Positions 23,527-33,058 are shown, counted from the stretch's first letter. The stretch is DNA of 64,000 bases from VYFG01 sp965248685 (GCA_965248685.1 CBDFKC010000004.1:1-64000), one strand, 5' to 3'. Numbers and translations are program-made. Notes: generated by a model not told the origin, from the sequence alone.

Positions 23527-24663
23527 ATGGGTGCCGAACTTATTTTAACGGGTGGACGAGTCATTGATCCCGCAATTGACCGAGACGAGATTTTGGATAT
23601 CGCTATTTCTGGATCGCGAATTCAGGCTATGGCGAAAGACATCACCCCGGATGGTGCAGCTACCGTTTCTTGCGAAAATTTAATTATCACGCCAGGTTTG
23701 ATCGATTTGCATACCCATGTGTACTGGGGTGGCACATCCATTGGCGTAGACCCCGATACTCACGCTGACAAGTCTGCTTGTACTACGCTGGTGGATGCTG
23801 GGACCGCCGGCCCTGGTAGTTTTGCTGGATTCCTAAAGCATGTTATCGAACCGGCGCAAGTCAGAATCATTCCATTTCTAAACCTGTCTTTCGCCGGTAT
23901 TTTCGCTTTCTCAAAGACGGTGATGATGGGTGAATGTACCGAGCTTGAATTACTCAACTCAGATGAAGCGTTGTCAGTTGCCAATCAGTATCCTGATCAG
24001 ATAGCTGGCATCAAGGTGCGGGTTGGGCGGTATGCCAGCGGTGCGTTGGGTATTGAACCCATGAAGATTGCGCTAGACGTATGCGAAGAGGCCAATCTAC
24101 CATTGATGTGTCACCTTGATCACCCGCCGCCCAGTCGGCATTCGGTTGTTTCCAGGTTGCGCCCGGGGGATATTCTCACCCATTGTTTCAAACCTTTTCC
24201 CAATGCGCCGGCAAGACTTAGGGATGGTGTTGTATACGAGGAGATTCTGGACGCACGATCAAGGGGCGTAATATTCGATATCGGCCATGGCGCCGGGTCG
24301 TTTTCCTTCGATACCTGTCGTGCCATGCTCGACGCGGGCTTTAAGCCAGATACTATTTCCAGCGATATTCACTGCCTCAGTATCGACGGCCCAGTATTCG
24401 ATCAGCTAACCACCCTGTCAAAGTTTCTCAGCCTAGGAATGTCGCTGAACGAAGTGATTGACTGCTCCACCAGAAAGCCAGCCGATGCCATCGGGCGCGC
24501 CGATCTTGGGCGTCTGGAGATTGGCGGCCTGGCGGATATCAGTATTCTGAGGCTTGAAGACGGGGCTTTTGAATTTATGGATGCCGATAACGGTTCCATA
24601 GCGTCGAATCAGTGCCTGAGGGCGGAGGGCGTGGTCCAGGCTGGCAGTTATCGTAAACTTTAA
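23527..24663 (+). CDS. Amidohydrolase/deacetylase family metallohydrolase
   Basis: A 378-residue amidohydrolase-superfamily enzyme. The N-terminal beta sandwich (LILTGGRVIDPAID) leads to LIDLHTHVYWGG with the H-x-H pair, GIKVRVG with the probable carboxylated lysine, LMCHLDHPP and ILTHCFKP with the two later His ligands, and ISSDIHCLS with the catalytic Asp. This is the set expected for a binuclear metal site. The subgroup resembles dihydroorotase-like deacetylases that cleave N-acetylated or N-formylated amino acids. It is alone on the plus strand, flanked by two copies of the inverted-repeat element. Confidence 0.87.
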   Translation: MGAELILTGGRVIDPAIDRDEILDIAISGSRIQAMAKDITPDGAATVSCENLIITPGLIDLHTHVYWGGTSIGVDPDTHADKSACTTLVDAGTAGPGSFAGFLKHVIEPAQVRIIPFLNLSFAGIFAFSKTVMMGECTELELLNSDEALSVANQYPDQIAGIKVRVGRYASGALGIEPMKIALDVCEEANLPLMCHLDHPPPSRHSVVSRLRPGDILTHCFKPFPNAPARLRDGVVYEEILDARSRGVIFDIGHGAGSFSFDTCRAMLDAGFKPDTISSDIHCLSIDGPVFDQLTTLSKFLSLGMSLNEVIDCSTRKPADAIGRADLGRLEIGGLADISILRLEDGAFEFMDADNGSIASNQCLRAEGVVQAGSYRKL

Positions 24664-24679
24664 GTTAGGGGAAGATAGA

Positions 24680-24733
24680 AGGGCAGTATATCTATTTGCG
24701 ATTGATCAAAGCTTAGATAGTTATACTGTTTCC
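24680..24733. repeat. Inverted-repeat element, degenerate CAGTATA family copy
   Basis: GGGCAGTATATCTAT (24681 onward) and, inverted, AGATAGTTATACTGTTTCC (24715-24733) form a diverged pair. It lies just after the amidohydrolase stop and before the convergent CoA-transferase stop, a place where a hairpin could end both transcripts. Confidence 0.6.
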
Positions 24734-24762
24734 ATAATTGACCTATAGTCGACTATTCAGTA

Positions 24763-25977
24763 TCACTCGGCAAGCGTAATCACTTGATTTTTTGCAAGCC
24801 CCGCAATCTGTGCGTCACTATATCCCGCAGCGCTAAGTACTTCGTGGGTGTGTTGACCAAAAAGTGGAGCGGCCCTTTTAACACCGCCTGGGGTTTGTTC
24901 AAATTTAACCGGTGCGCCTATGGTTTTCATTTTACCCGCAACGGGGTGGGTAACTTCTGTAACCATTTCCCTGGCAATAGCCTGGGGGTCCCGATGCATT
25001 TGGTCTATAGACAGAACTGGACCTGCGGGTATTCCTGCGTCGTTAAGAATCGCGATCCAGTCCGCTGAATCTTTGGCAGTGAAGTATTGTTCCAACAATT
25101 CGATGAGCGCTTCACGATGTCTCATGCGCTCATTGTTGCTCGAAAAACGCAGATCCTGTTTAAGGTGTTCGGCGTCAATGACGGATAACATACTCTCCCA
25201 GTTTTTCTGATTTGCCGCACCCAGATTGATCCAGCCATCCCGGGTTGCCAGGGCTTGATACGGTGCGTTTAGTGGGTGGGCCGAACCCATTGGTCCCGGC
25301 GCTTCACCGGTGGCGAAACAGATCGCCGACTGCCAGTAAGTATGTGTAATTCCGGCCTCAAACAATGACGTGTCAACCCGCTGGCCTTGACCGGTTTGTA
25401 ATTTATGGGCATAGGCCGCGCAAGCGCCCATCGCGCCAAGTATGCCAGCAGTAATATCCGAAACCGGCGCACCGACCTTCACTGGTGGGCGCTCTGGGCC
25501 TTCACCGGTAATCGACATCAGGCCAGACATACCCTGGGCTATTAAGTCGAATCCTCCTCTTTCCTTGTAAGGGCCGGATCGGCCAAAACCAGAGATTTCA
25601 CAATGTATCAAGCCAGGGTTGATCGAGGTTAATGTGTCTTCGTCGAGTCCGAGGCGCGACATGGTGTCATGTCGGTAGTTTTCGATCAAAACATCGGCAT
25701 CTTTGAGCAAACGGAGGAATACATCCTTACCTTCGGACTGTTTTAAGTCCAGCGCGATGCCCCTTTTATTTCGGTTCATCATCATAAAGGCTGCTGATTC
25801 ACCTTTGATATCTGGCGGCAGGAACCGCCGGCTGTCATCTCCGCCATTTATTTTTTCTACCTTGATAACGTCGGCTCCCATGTCGGCCAGCATTAATCCG
25901 CATACCGGACCCGCCATGATATGGGCGAGCTCCAGTACTCGCATTCCCGTTAACGGCCCATTGGTTTCGGCATTCAT
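24763..25977 (-). CDS. CaiB/BaiF family III CoA-transferase
   Basis: A 404-residue family III CoA transferase starting at the ATG at 25977 (the frame runs further upstream, but MNAETNGPLTGMRVLELAHI is the normal start, two bases after the preceding gene). GMRVLELAHIMAGPVCGLML and GADVIKVEK form the CoA-binding fold; the catalytic Asp is in ERGGFDLIAQGMSG. It moves CoA between carboxylic acids. The gene before it in the same operon is an enoyl-CoA hydratase-like enzyme, so the pair probably activates and modifies an acyl group; the acid is unknown. Confidence 0.9.
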   Translation of the reverse strand: MNAETNGPLTGMRVLELAHIMAGPVCGLMLADMGADVIKVEKINGGDDSRRFLPPDIKGESAAFMMMNRNKRGIALDLKQSEGKDVFLRLLKDADVLIENYRHDTMSRLGLDEDTLTSINPGLIHCEISGFGRSGPYKERGGFDLIAQGMSGLMSITGEGPERPPVKVGAPVSDITAGILGAMGACAAYAHKLQTGQGQRVDTSLFEAGITHTYWQSAICFATGEAPGPMGSAHPLNAPYQALATRDGWINLGAANQKNWESMLSVIDAEHLKQDLRFSSNNERMRHREALIELLEQYFTAKDSADWIAILNDAGIPAGPVLSIDQMHRDPQAIAREMVTEVTHPVAGKMKTIGAPVKFEQTPGGVKRAAPLFGQHTHEVLSAAGYSDAQIAGLAKNQVITLAE

Positions 25978-25978
25978 C

Positions 25979-26755
25979 CTAACTGCCCTTCCAATCCGGA
26001 TTTCGTTTGGCGAGAAATGCTTCGATGCCCTCATGGAAGTCGCTACTGGTGTAGCACTTAACAATTAAGTCATCGTCCTCTACCTCGGCAGCATGTTGGC
26101 GTAGCCGCCGCAGGCCCTCTTTGGTTGCGCTCATAGTTAGCGGCGCATGGTTTGAAATCTTGTCAGCAATCTCACGGGCTCGTTGTAGAACATCATCAAC
26201 CACTTCAGAAACCAGCGCGATATTGAGTGCTTCGGCGGATTCGATTAAACGTGAAGTGAATATGATTTCCTTAGTTCGCGCCGCGCCGAGCAAACCCGTT
26301 AAACGCGACAGGTTGTTGACTGAAAGGCAGTTGCCGAGGGTTCTGGCGATGGGAAAACCAAACTTCAAATCTGCTGTGGCAATTCGAATATCACAACACC
26401 CTGCGATGGCCGCCCCGCCACCAGTACAGGCTCCCCGGATAGCCGCGATAGTTGGAATCGACAGTGATTCAAGGGCACCGAGGACACGATCCATTTTGTG
26501 TTCGTAGTCGAGTGCATCTTGCGGCGTAGAAAAACGCCGAAATTGAGAGATGTCTGTGCCCGCAGCAAAAGCTTTCTCTCCAGCTCCGGTCAGTATCAAA
26601 GCTCGAATGCTCCCTGAGTCTTGATTAAGCTTCTGACAAATATCTGCTAGGGCATCGTACATTTCAAAGGTCAGCGCATTTCTCGCCTGGGGGCGATTAA
26701 ATGTCAACAGAGCAGTTGTATTCGACACTTCGTAAAGCACCTGATCGGTGGACAT
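25979..26755 (-). CDS. Enoyl-CoA hydratase/isomerase family protein
   Basis: A 258-residue crotonase-fold enzyme starting at MSTDQVLYEVSN (ATG at 26753-26755); the frame stays open upstream without a family match. Crotonase blocks are FNRPQARNALTFEMYDAL, LTGAGEKAFAAGTDIS (first oxyanion-hole strand) and GACTGGGAAIAGCCDIRIA (second). The two catalytic Glu positions are not clear from sequence, so hydratase, isomerase or thioesterase activity are all possible. It precedes the CoA transferase by one base on the same strand. Confidence 0.9.
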   Translation of the reverse strand: MSTDQVLYEVSNTTALLTFNRPQARNALTFEMYDALADICQKLNQDSGSIRALILTGAGEKAFAAGTDISQFRRFSTPQDALDYEHKMDRVLGALESLSIPTIAAIRGACTGGGAAIAGCCDIRIATADLKFGFPIARTLGNCLSVNNLSRLTGLLGAARTKEIIFTSRLIESAEALNIALVSEVVDDVLQRAREIADKISNHAPLTMSATKEGLRRLRQHAAEVEDDDLIVKCYTSSDFHEGIEAFLAKRNPDWKGS

Positions 26756-26872
26756 GAATTTAACCTTTGTTATGTGGTTCAGAAACTGAGATTCCGGTGC
26801 AGGCAATACATCGGCCCCGCACCATAGAATACCGCGAAACCCAACCTGTAAGAAGATCAATAGTTCCCAATA

Positions 26873-26966
26873 GATCGGGTCAGTATAGAAATTATTGGAT
26901 AAGTATTACCATGTCGAGGAATTTACCATCCACACTTGGCCAGGGGTGAGATAGGTATACTGCTCC
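26873..26966. repeat. Composite repeat joining both short-repeat families
   Basis: GATCGGGTCAGTATAGAAAT (26873 onward) has the flanks of the GATCGGGGTCGGTGTAGAAA family but the CAGTATA core of the other family. An inverted partner, AGATAGGTATACTGCTCC, lies at 26949-26966. This copy links the two families by descent. Confidence 0.5.
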
Positions 26967-26999
26967 GATACCCATCCGAAACTGTAAAATGTCCCCATT

Positions 27000-27035
27000 C
27001 AATCCATCCTTATTTGTCCCGAATAAGTTGGATTG
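27000..27035. repeat. Imperfect hairpin upstream of the TauD-like gene
   Basis: CAATCC plus CTTATT pair with AATAAG plus GGATTG across a seven-base TGTCCCG loop, with a small internal bulge. It is 92 bases before the start codon. It could be an RNA structure in the leader or another dispersed repeat; no function can be assigned. Confidence 0.35.
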
Positions 27036-27126
27036 ACTGATTGCGACCCAGCGCTAAAAATTAGCCACTCGAGCAATTAGATTATAGGTAAAATCGATAT
27101 CTGAGCGACTATCCAGAGTAAAAATC

Positions 27127-27975
27127 ATGTCCAAATTGGCTTTTAAGGTGAGAAAACTAACACCCGCGATCGGGGCGGAAATATGCGAAGCCGATTTGTC
27201 TTCACCAATCGATCGTGGGCTTCTGGACGATATTTATGCTGCGTTAATTGAACACCAAGTGATTTTTTTCAGGGATCAGGCTATCAGTCCAGCGGAGCAT
27301 GTTGCATTGGCGAAATCCCTTGGCAAGCCCCAACCCCCGCACCATGTCTATCCGCACCTCGAGGAATACGAAAATATTATGGTGCTGAAAAACGGCCCGG
27401 ACAATCCACCCGATACCGATGGATGGCACACTGATTTGTCTTTCAATCAGAATCCACCGTTCGCTTCACTTCTGGTTGCGCGTACCGTGCCCGAATGTGG
27501 TGGCGATACGTTGTGGATGTCCCTGTCCCGGGCATGGGAAACGCTGCCCCCAGGTATCCAATCTGAGCTCGAAGATATGACGGCAATCCATGATCTCGGC
27601 GACTTCAGAAACAACTTTGCTGTTGGTGAAACCGATGGCGCCAAAGTTATGGATGCGCATCAGCGCTTCGGTAGCGCGATTCACCCAGTTGTTAAAAATC
27701 ATCCAGCTTCAGGGCGTAAATTTCTCTACGTCAACGAAGGGTTTACCCAACACTTGGTCGGTATGCGCGCCACCGATAGCAATAAACTTCTAGGTTATCT
27801 CTATCATCATATTAATCAGCCGGAAAATCAGGTTCGCTTCCAGTGGACAGTTGGCGCCATGGCGATCTGGGATAACCGTTGTACCTGGCACTACGCCACA
27901 GCGGATTACATGCCCCTTCACCGTGAAATGCATCGGGTGACCATAATCAACGATGCCAGGGTAAAAGGAGAGTAA
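27127..27975 (+). CDS. TauD/TfdA-family Fe(II)/2-oxoglutarate dioxygenase
   Basis: A 282-residue dioxygenase. The iron ligands are His101 and Asp103 (GWHTDLSF) and His254 (WDNRCTWHYA); Arg269 in HREMHRVTI should bind 2-oxoglutarate. VIFFRDQAISPAEHVALA is the family opening. These enzymes hydroxylate substrates such as taurine, alkyl sulfates or aryloxyacids, leading to cleavage; the substrate here is unknown and no sulfonate transporter is adjacent. It stands alone between the CoA-transferase operon and the DeoR-ABC operon. Confidence 0.92.
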   Translation: MSKLAFKVRKLTPAIGAEICEADLSSPIDRGLLDDIYAALIEHQVIFFRDQAISPAEHVALAKSLGKPQPPHHVYPHLEEYENIMVLKNGPDNPPDTDGWHTDLSFNQNPPFASLLVARTVPECGGDTLWMSLSRAWETLPPGIQSELEDMTAIHDLGDFRNNFAVGETDGAKVMDAHQRFGSAIHPVVKNHPASGRKFLYVNEGFTQHLVGMRATDSNKLLGYLYHHINQPENQVRFQWTVGAMAIWDNRCTWHYATADYMPLHREMHRVTIINDARVKGE

Positions 27976-28129
27976 AAAAGAAAAATAGTAGGGACTCTGT
28001 CCCCTTATTACCCATTAATAATTGCTGGACATTATGCTCGAACGAAGATAGTATAATTTCATACGAATATAGTGGCTTCGACTCTGTATTGATGGCTTTC
28101 CATGTCCCAAAATTCCCGATTACCTGAAA

Positions 28130-28909
28130 ATGGCATTATCAGGTCGTCAGAAAGATATTATGAACCAGCTTTACCAGGAAAACGGAGAGCTTTCGAGTGC
28201 TGATATCAAGTCTTCGTTCAATGTCACCGTTCAAACTATACGTAAGGATCTAAATGAGTTAAGTCAGCTGGGGCTCGTTCGAAGGGTGCATGGGGGAATT
28301 ACCCTGCCCAGCAGTAACCAAAATGCCTCGTTCAGTAATCGCACCATCATGAATTTGGCGGCGAAGCAGAAAATTGCCAAAAAGGTAGTTGAGCTGTTCC
28401 CCGGAGACACCACCATTTTTCTCGGTATTGGAACCACACCCCAGCAAGTGGCCCAGGCATTATTGGATCACCCTGGTCTAACCGTGGTTACCAACAATCT
28501 CAACGTCGCGTTAACCCTCTGCCACAACAAGAATATTGTGGTGCACATGGCTGGCGGTCGGGTTCGCGTCAACGATCAGGACACCATGGGCGAAGAAACC
28601 ACAGAATTTCTTAGAAAGTTCAATTTTCAATACGGTGTATTCGGGGCAGGAGGCCTGAATAAAAAAGGACAATTTCTCGATTTTTCGCCTGAAGAGCGTA
28701 ATGTCTCGCGAGCGATTATTGATAACAGTGAAACCTGTGTGCTGGTGGCTGATCACACCAAGCTCGATCGCTATGCACCAGTCATTACGGGAGAACTAAA
28801 AGATATCGATTTTTTAGTGATGGACATAATTGATGATTCAATTCAGCAGTTGTGTGCAGTACAGGGAATTGAAATTTTTGAGGTTGGTCCGGAATCAGGA
28901 ACTACCTGA
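28130..28909 (+). CDS. DeoR/GlpR-family transcriptional regulator
   Basis: A 259-residue regulator with an N-terminal DeoR helix-turn-helix (SGRQKDIMNQLYQENGELSS then VTVQTIRKDLNEL and RRVHGG) and a C-terminal DeoRC sensor domain (IFLGIGTTPQQVAQAL, GAGGLNKKGQFLDF, LVADHTKLDRYAP). DeoR family sensors bind phosphorylated sugars or polyols. Its TGA overlaps the ATG of the ABC ATPase gene by one base, so it is the first gene of the transport operon and probably represses it until the substrate is imported and phosphorylated. Confidence 0.93.
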   Translation: MALSGRQKDIMNQLYQENGELSSADIKSSFNVTVQTIRKDLNELSQLGLVRRVHGGITLPSSNQNASFSNRTIMNLAAKQKIAKKVVELFPGDTTIFLGIGTTPQQVAQALLDHPGLTVVTNNLNVALTLCHNKNIVVHMAGGRVRVNDQDTMGEETTEFLRKFNFQYGVFGAGGLNKKGQFLDFSPEERNVSRAIIDNSETCVLVADHTKLDRYAPVITGELKDIDFLVMDIIDDSIQQLCAVQGIEIFEVGPESGTT

Positions 28910-29892
28910 TGCTCAAGGTAGAAGGGATAACACGTAGCTATAGCAACGTTAAGGTTGTCGATAACCTGTGTTTCTCTGTTGCTGATGGAGAGTTTGTTGC
29001 GCTGTTGGGACCGTCGGGCTGCGGCAAATCCACTTCGCTAAAAATGATTGCAGGGTTGGAGACGCCGGATGCCGGAAAAATCATCCTGGACGATCAGGAC
29101 ATTACAGGCCTCCCTCCAGGCAAGAGAAAACTCGCCATGGTTTTCCAATCCTATGCACTATTCCCACACCTTACTGTTAGAGAGAACATTCTTTTCGGAC
29201 TAAAGGCAAGAAAGGTCGATCCCGGTGAAAGGCAAAAACGTCTTCAGTCCGTAGTTGAATTGGTGGCTCTGGGTGATCACTTAAATAAAAAGCCAGGACA
29301 ACTCTCGGGTGGACAAAGTCAACGAGTCGCGCTAGCCCGCGCCATTGTGGCTCAGGCCAATCTATGTTTGATGGATGAGCCGTTGTCGAATCTGGATGCG
29401 AAGCTACGAAACGAAATGCGTTCGGAAATACGCGCACTTCAACAGCGACTCGGAATGTCAGTTATTTACGTTACCCACGACCAGGTCGAAGCAATGAGCA
29501 TGGCGGACAAGATCGTATTGCTTAATGAAGGCAAAATCGAGCAGATCGGATTACCCGAACAGCTATACAACCAGCCCGATACTATTTTTACGGCGCAGTT
29601 TATCGGGAGTCCGCCCATGAATATATTTTCAGTTGATGGAAAGACCGTCGGTGTGCGACCAGAACATATTCAAGTATCCGACCAGGGAGTGCCATCTCGA
29701 GTAGTAAGCTGTGACTACCACGGTGCCGACACTATTATCCTGGCCGAAGTCCAGGGAGCACTCGACCGCCCGACAATTATCAATATTCGATATCCGGGAC
29801 ACGCAATTTACGACCCAGATCGAGAGATTCATATTTTCTGGGACGCTAAATTTGAGCGTACCTTTCCCAGTGGATCGGTGAATACGAATTAA
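28909..29892 (+). CDS. UgpC/MalK-type ABC transporter ATP-binding protein
   Basis: A 327-residue ATPase. Walker A is GPSGCGKST (34-42), the signature LSGGQSQRVALARA lies near 134, Walker B is LCLMDEPLSNLD and the switch histidine is in VIYVTHDQVEAM. A short C-terminal TOBE-like domain follows, with the family motif VGVRPEHIQV. It is somewhat shorter than E. coli UgpC or MalK (about 356-371). It powers the importer encoded by the next three genes. Confidence 0.93.
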   Translation: MLKVEGITRSYSNVKVVDNLCFSVADGEFVALLGPSGCGKSTSLKMIAGLETPDAGKIILDDQDITGLPPGKRKLAMVFQSYALFPHLTVRENILFGLKARKVDPGERQKRLQSVVELVALGDHLNKKPGQLSGGQSQRVALARAIVAQANLCLMDEPLSNLDAKLRNEMRSEIRALQQRLGMSVIYVTHDQVEAMSMADKIVLLNEGKIEQIGLPEQLYNQPDTIFTAQFIGSPPMNIFSVDGKTVGVRPEHIQVSDQGVPSRVVSCDYHGADTIILAEVQGALDRPTIINIRYPGHAIYDPDREIHIFWDAKFERTFPSGSVNTN

Positions 29893-29926
29893 GCACCTTA
29901 AACAACACCAAAGAGGAATAAACACA

Positions 29927-31213
29927 ATGAAAACTATTCGTAAATTTTTGCCTGGCATCGCGCTGTCCGCAATGCTGGGATTTAGTAGTACAGTGATCGC
30001 TGCGACAGATCTAACGATGTATTACCCAGTGGCAGTAGGTGGAGCGCTGACCAAAATTGTTGATGGAATGGTGGAAAAATTTGAAGCGCAAAATCCAGAC
30101 ATCAATGTTAATGCTATTTATGCGGGAAATTATAATGACGCCAGGGTAAAAGCTCTCGCCGCATTGAAAAGCGGTGAACCGGCTCAATTGTCTGTCATGT
30201 TTTCTATCGACATTCACGAGCTAAGGGATCTGGAAGCAATCGTAGCCTTTGACGACATCATCAGCACAGATCAGGAACGTGTCTGGCTCGACAGCTTCTA
30301 TCCCGCTTTGATGGAAAATGGAAAAACCGATGGTAAAACCTGGGGCGTTCCGTTTCAGCGCTCCACTATCGTTATGTACTATAACAAAGATGCATTCAGG
30401 GAAGCCGGTCTCGACCCTGAATCGCCGCCTACCACATGGGAAGAATTCATCAGCGTGGGACAAAAGCTGACCAAAAAAGATGCTAGCGGAAACGTAGATC
30501 GATGGGGCGCAATGATACCTTCCACGGGCTATCCCTACTGGATGTTTGCCGCGTTGGCCAAGCAAAATAGCGAGGTGCTAATGAATCAGGCCGGCACCGA
30601 AACCTATTTTGATAACCCTGGCGTTGTCTCAGCATTACAATACTGGAGAGACCTCGGCGAGACCCATGCCATCATGCCCGGCGATGTTATTGAATGGGGT
30701 ACTTTGCGACAAAATTTTCTGGAGCAAAAAACCGCGATCATGTGGCATTCAACCGGAAATTTGACAACCGTAAAAAATAAAGCAAGTTTCGATTTCGGCG
30801 TTGCCATGCTTCCCGGTAAATCTGATCTGGGTTCTCCAACCGGCGGCGGAAATTTCTATATTTTTAAGAATTCCACAGATGAAGAAAAACGCGCTTCCCT
30901 GGAACTGGTAAAGTTCATGACCTCTCCCGAGCAGGCTGCGCACTGGTCCAAGGCAACCGGCTATATGGGGGTCAGTGAAGATGCTTATGAAACTGCCACG
31001 CTCAGCGAATACGTCAAAAGCTTTCCGCCTGCGGCAGTCGCCCGGGACCAGCTCCAACATGCCACCGCAGAGTTGTCGACCCACGAAGCGGGGCGCGTTC
31101 GAAAGGCGCTCGACGACGCAATTCAGTCAGTTCTGACGGGACAAGCCTCAGCCTCAGATGCGCTAACAGATGCCCAGGCCCAGGCCAAGCAAATTTTGCG
31201 GCGCTATCAATAA
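29927..31213 (+). CDS. UgpB-like ABC transporter periplasmic binding protein
   Basis: A 428-residue family 1 solute-binding protein. Residues 1-26 are a signal peptide (KTIRKFLPGIALSAMLGF then a VIAA cleavage site). The mature start LTMYYPVAVGGALTKIVDG and the motifs KTWGVPFQRSTIVMYYNK and PTTWEEF are those of the UgpB group, which binds glycerol-3-phosphate and glycerophosphodiesters. A strong hairpin follows its stop, as often seen after binding-protein genes. Substrate by homology only. Confidence 0.9.
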   Translation: MKTIRKFLPGIALSAMLGFSSTVIAATDLTMYYPVAVGGALTKIVDGMVEKFEAQNPDINVNAIYAGNYNDARVKALAALKSGEPAQLSVMFSIDIHELRDLEAIVAFDDIISTDQERVWLDSFYPALMENGKTDGKTWGVPFQRSTIVMYYNKDAFREAGLDPESPPTTWEEFISVGQKLTKKDASGNVDRWGAMIPSTGYPYWMFAALAKQNSEVLMNQAGTETYFDNPGVVSALQYWRDLGETHAIMPGDVIEWGTLRQNFLEQKTAIMWHSTGNLTTVKNKASFDFGVAMLPGKSDLGSPTGGGNFYIFKNSTDEEKRASLELVKFMTSPEQAAHWSKATGYMGVSEDAYETATLSEYVKSFPPAAVARDQLQHATAELSTHEAGRVRKALDDAIQSVLTGQASASDALTDAQAQAKQILRRYQ

Positions 31214-31227
31214 AAACATAACCAGTA

Positions 31228-31255
31228 GCATGGGACTGCGGTCGCGGTCCCATGC
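31228..31255 (+). terminator. Intra-operon hairpin between binding protein and permease genes
   Basis: GCATGGGAC (31228-31236) and GTCCCATGC (31247-31255) pair perfectly and the stem can extend through the middle to about 12 bp. There is no U-tract, so it more likely protects the binding-protein mRNA from 3' decay or partly attenuates than fully terminates; binding proteins are needed in excess of permease. Confidence 0.6.
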
Positions 31256-31297
31256 GTGACACACACCTGTCTCCTGACTAAGTATCTCTAGGGTAAT

Positions 31298-32170
31298 TTG
31301 ATCAGCAAGCTTAATTTGAAGGCCTGGCTTTTACTGCTTCCAGCATTAATATTGCTGGTTTCCTTTACCCATTGGCCAACCCTCCGGACTTTTTGGCGCA
31401 GTGTATTTTGGGCTAAATCCGACGTCGCCCCCAGCAGTTTCGTCGGGCTAGAAAACTACGCATTACTCTTGGACGACCCGATTTTCTGGAAGGTTTTAAG
31501 CAACAATTTCTGGTATGCGGTGGGCACAGTTCCAACGTCCATTGCCCTGGCAATATTGATGGCACTTTGGGTAAACGGGAAAATTCGCCACGCCGGATTG
31601 CTGCGCCTTGCATTTTTTACACCAACAGTTTTACCGATGATTACGGTGGCAAATATTTGGCTGTTTTTCTATAGCCCGGATATTGGCTTATTCGATCAGG
31701 TCTTAAGTGCATTTGGCATCAATGGTCCGAACTGGCTGGGTGATCCCGATATGGCTTTGCCTAGTATTATGCTAATGACTATATGGAAAGAAGCCGGGTT
31801 TTTTATGATTTTCTACCTTGCCGCGCTACAAACCCTGAGTCCCGAACTGTATCAGGCAGCGAAAGTTGAAGGCGCTAGTCCATGGCAAATTTTCCGAAAG
31901 ATTACTTTTCCATTGTTAATGCCGACGACCTTATTTGTCCTGATTAATGCATTATTGAATGCCTTTAAGTTGGTGGATCATATTTTTATATTGACCAAAG
32001 GGGGGCCAAACAATGCCAGCAATTTACTGCTCTACTACATCTACGAAACCGCTTTCAGTTTCCTAGACAGCTATTATGCGGCAACCCTGACCGTTGTCAT
32101 GCTGGTAGCGCTTGCGCTGACCGCGTTGGCACAAATGTATTTTATTGACCGCAAAATACACTATCGATAG
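31298..32170 (+). CDS. UgpA-like ABC transporter permease
   Basis: A 290-residue permease with about six membrane helices, starting at a TTG (31298). The first helix is AWLLLLPALILLVSFTHW. The cytoplasmic EAA loop that contacts the ATPase is seen as QAAKVEGASPWQIFRKITFP (about 186-205). The family motif LTKGGPNNAS follows. First of the two permease subunits; the partner starts 8 bp downstream. Confidence 0.92.
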   Translation: MISKLNLKAWLLLLPALILLVSFTHWPTLRTFWRSVFWAKSDVAPSSFVGLENYALLLDDPIFWKVLSNNFWYAVGTVPTSIALAILMALWVNGKIRHAGLLRLAFFTPTVLPMITVANIWLFFYSPDIGLFDQVLSAFGINGPNWLGDPDMALPSIMLMTIWKEAGFFMIFYLAALQTLSPELYQAAKVEGASPWQIFRKITFPLLMPTTLFVLINALLNAFKLVDHIFILTKGGPNNASNLLLYYIYETAFSFLDSYYAATLTVVMLVALALTALAQMYFIDRKIHYR

Positions 32171-32178
32171 GGCAAATT

Positions 32179-32988
32179 ATGAGCACCTGGTTTCAATATT
32201 TATCTAAAGCCTCGGCCTATTTGCTAGGCTTTGTCTGGATTTTACCCTTGGTCTATGCCTTTTGGGCAGCCTTTCATCCACCAGAATTTGCCACCCGGTT
32301 TGCTATTGACGCGCCGCTGACATTGGAGAACTTTGCCTCGGCATGGGATCAGGCGCCGTTCCTGAGTTATATGATTAATACGGTAATTATCACAACAATA
32401 ATTCTGGTATCTCAGCTCATCGTTTGTACCCTGGCTGGTTACGCCTTGGCCCGGGAGAAATTTTTCGGACGGGGATTTGCCCTAGGGCTGGTCTTGATTC
32501 AGTTAATGGTAATGCCTGAGGTCCTGATTGTTGAGAACTATCAAACCCTTTCCAACATGAAGCTAATCGATACACATATTGGCGTAGGCCTGCCCTATTT
32601 GGCCAGCGCATTTGGAATTTTTCTGCTGCGCCAGACGTTTAAAACCGTACCCCAAGAACTTGAAGATGCCGCTAGGGTAGAGGGGCTATCCGGGATGGGC
32701 ATCATTTGGAAGGTTTTCGTTCCCCTCGCTTTCCCAACCTATCTGGCCTACAGCCTGGTGTCGGTGAGCTATCACTGGAATAACTTTTTGTGGCCACTGG
32801 TGGTAACGAATACCGTTAACAGCCGTCCGTTGACCGTGGGAATGGCAATTTTTGGCGCGCCCGAGTCCGGTGTTGACTGGTCGATCATTTCCGCGGGTAC
32901 GCTCATAGCCATCGGTCCATTGCTGGCTCTGTTTCTGGTATTCCAGCGGCAATTTATCCAGTCCTTTATGCATGCAGGTATTAAATAG
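32179..32988 (+). CDS. UgpE-like ABC transporter permease
   Basis: A 269-residue permease, MalG/UgpE type, about six helices. The EAA loop is EDAARVEGLSGMGIIWKVFV (about 162-181), and YHWNNFLWPLVVTN near 195 is the usual conserved segment. It pairs with the preceding permease to form the membrane channel. Confidence 0.92.
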   Translation: MSTWFQYLSKASAYLLGFVWILPLVYAFWAAFHPPEFATRFAIDAPLTLENFASAWDQAPFLSYMINTVIITTIILVSQLIVCTLAGYALAREKFFGRGFALGLVLIQLMVMPEVLIVENYQTLSNMKLIDTHIGVGLPYLASAFGIFLLRQTFKTVPQELEDAARVEGLSGMGIIWKVFVPLAFPTYLAYSLVSVSYHWNNFLWPLVVTNTVNSRPLTVGMAIFGAPESGVDWSIISAGTLIAIGPLLALFLVFQRQFIQSFMHAGIK

Positions 32989-33058
32989 TGTTGTGCACCG
33001 TTGCGGAGATTGGGATTGGTCTGTAATTCGTCAGGATTAAGACGTCATATATAATTAG

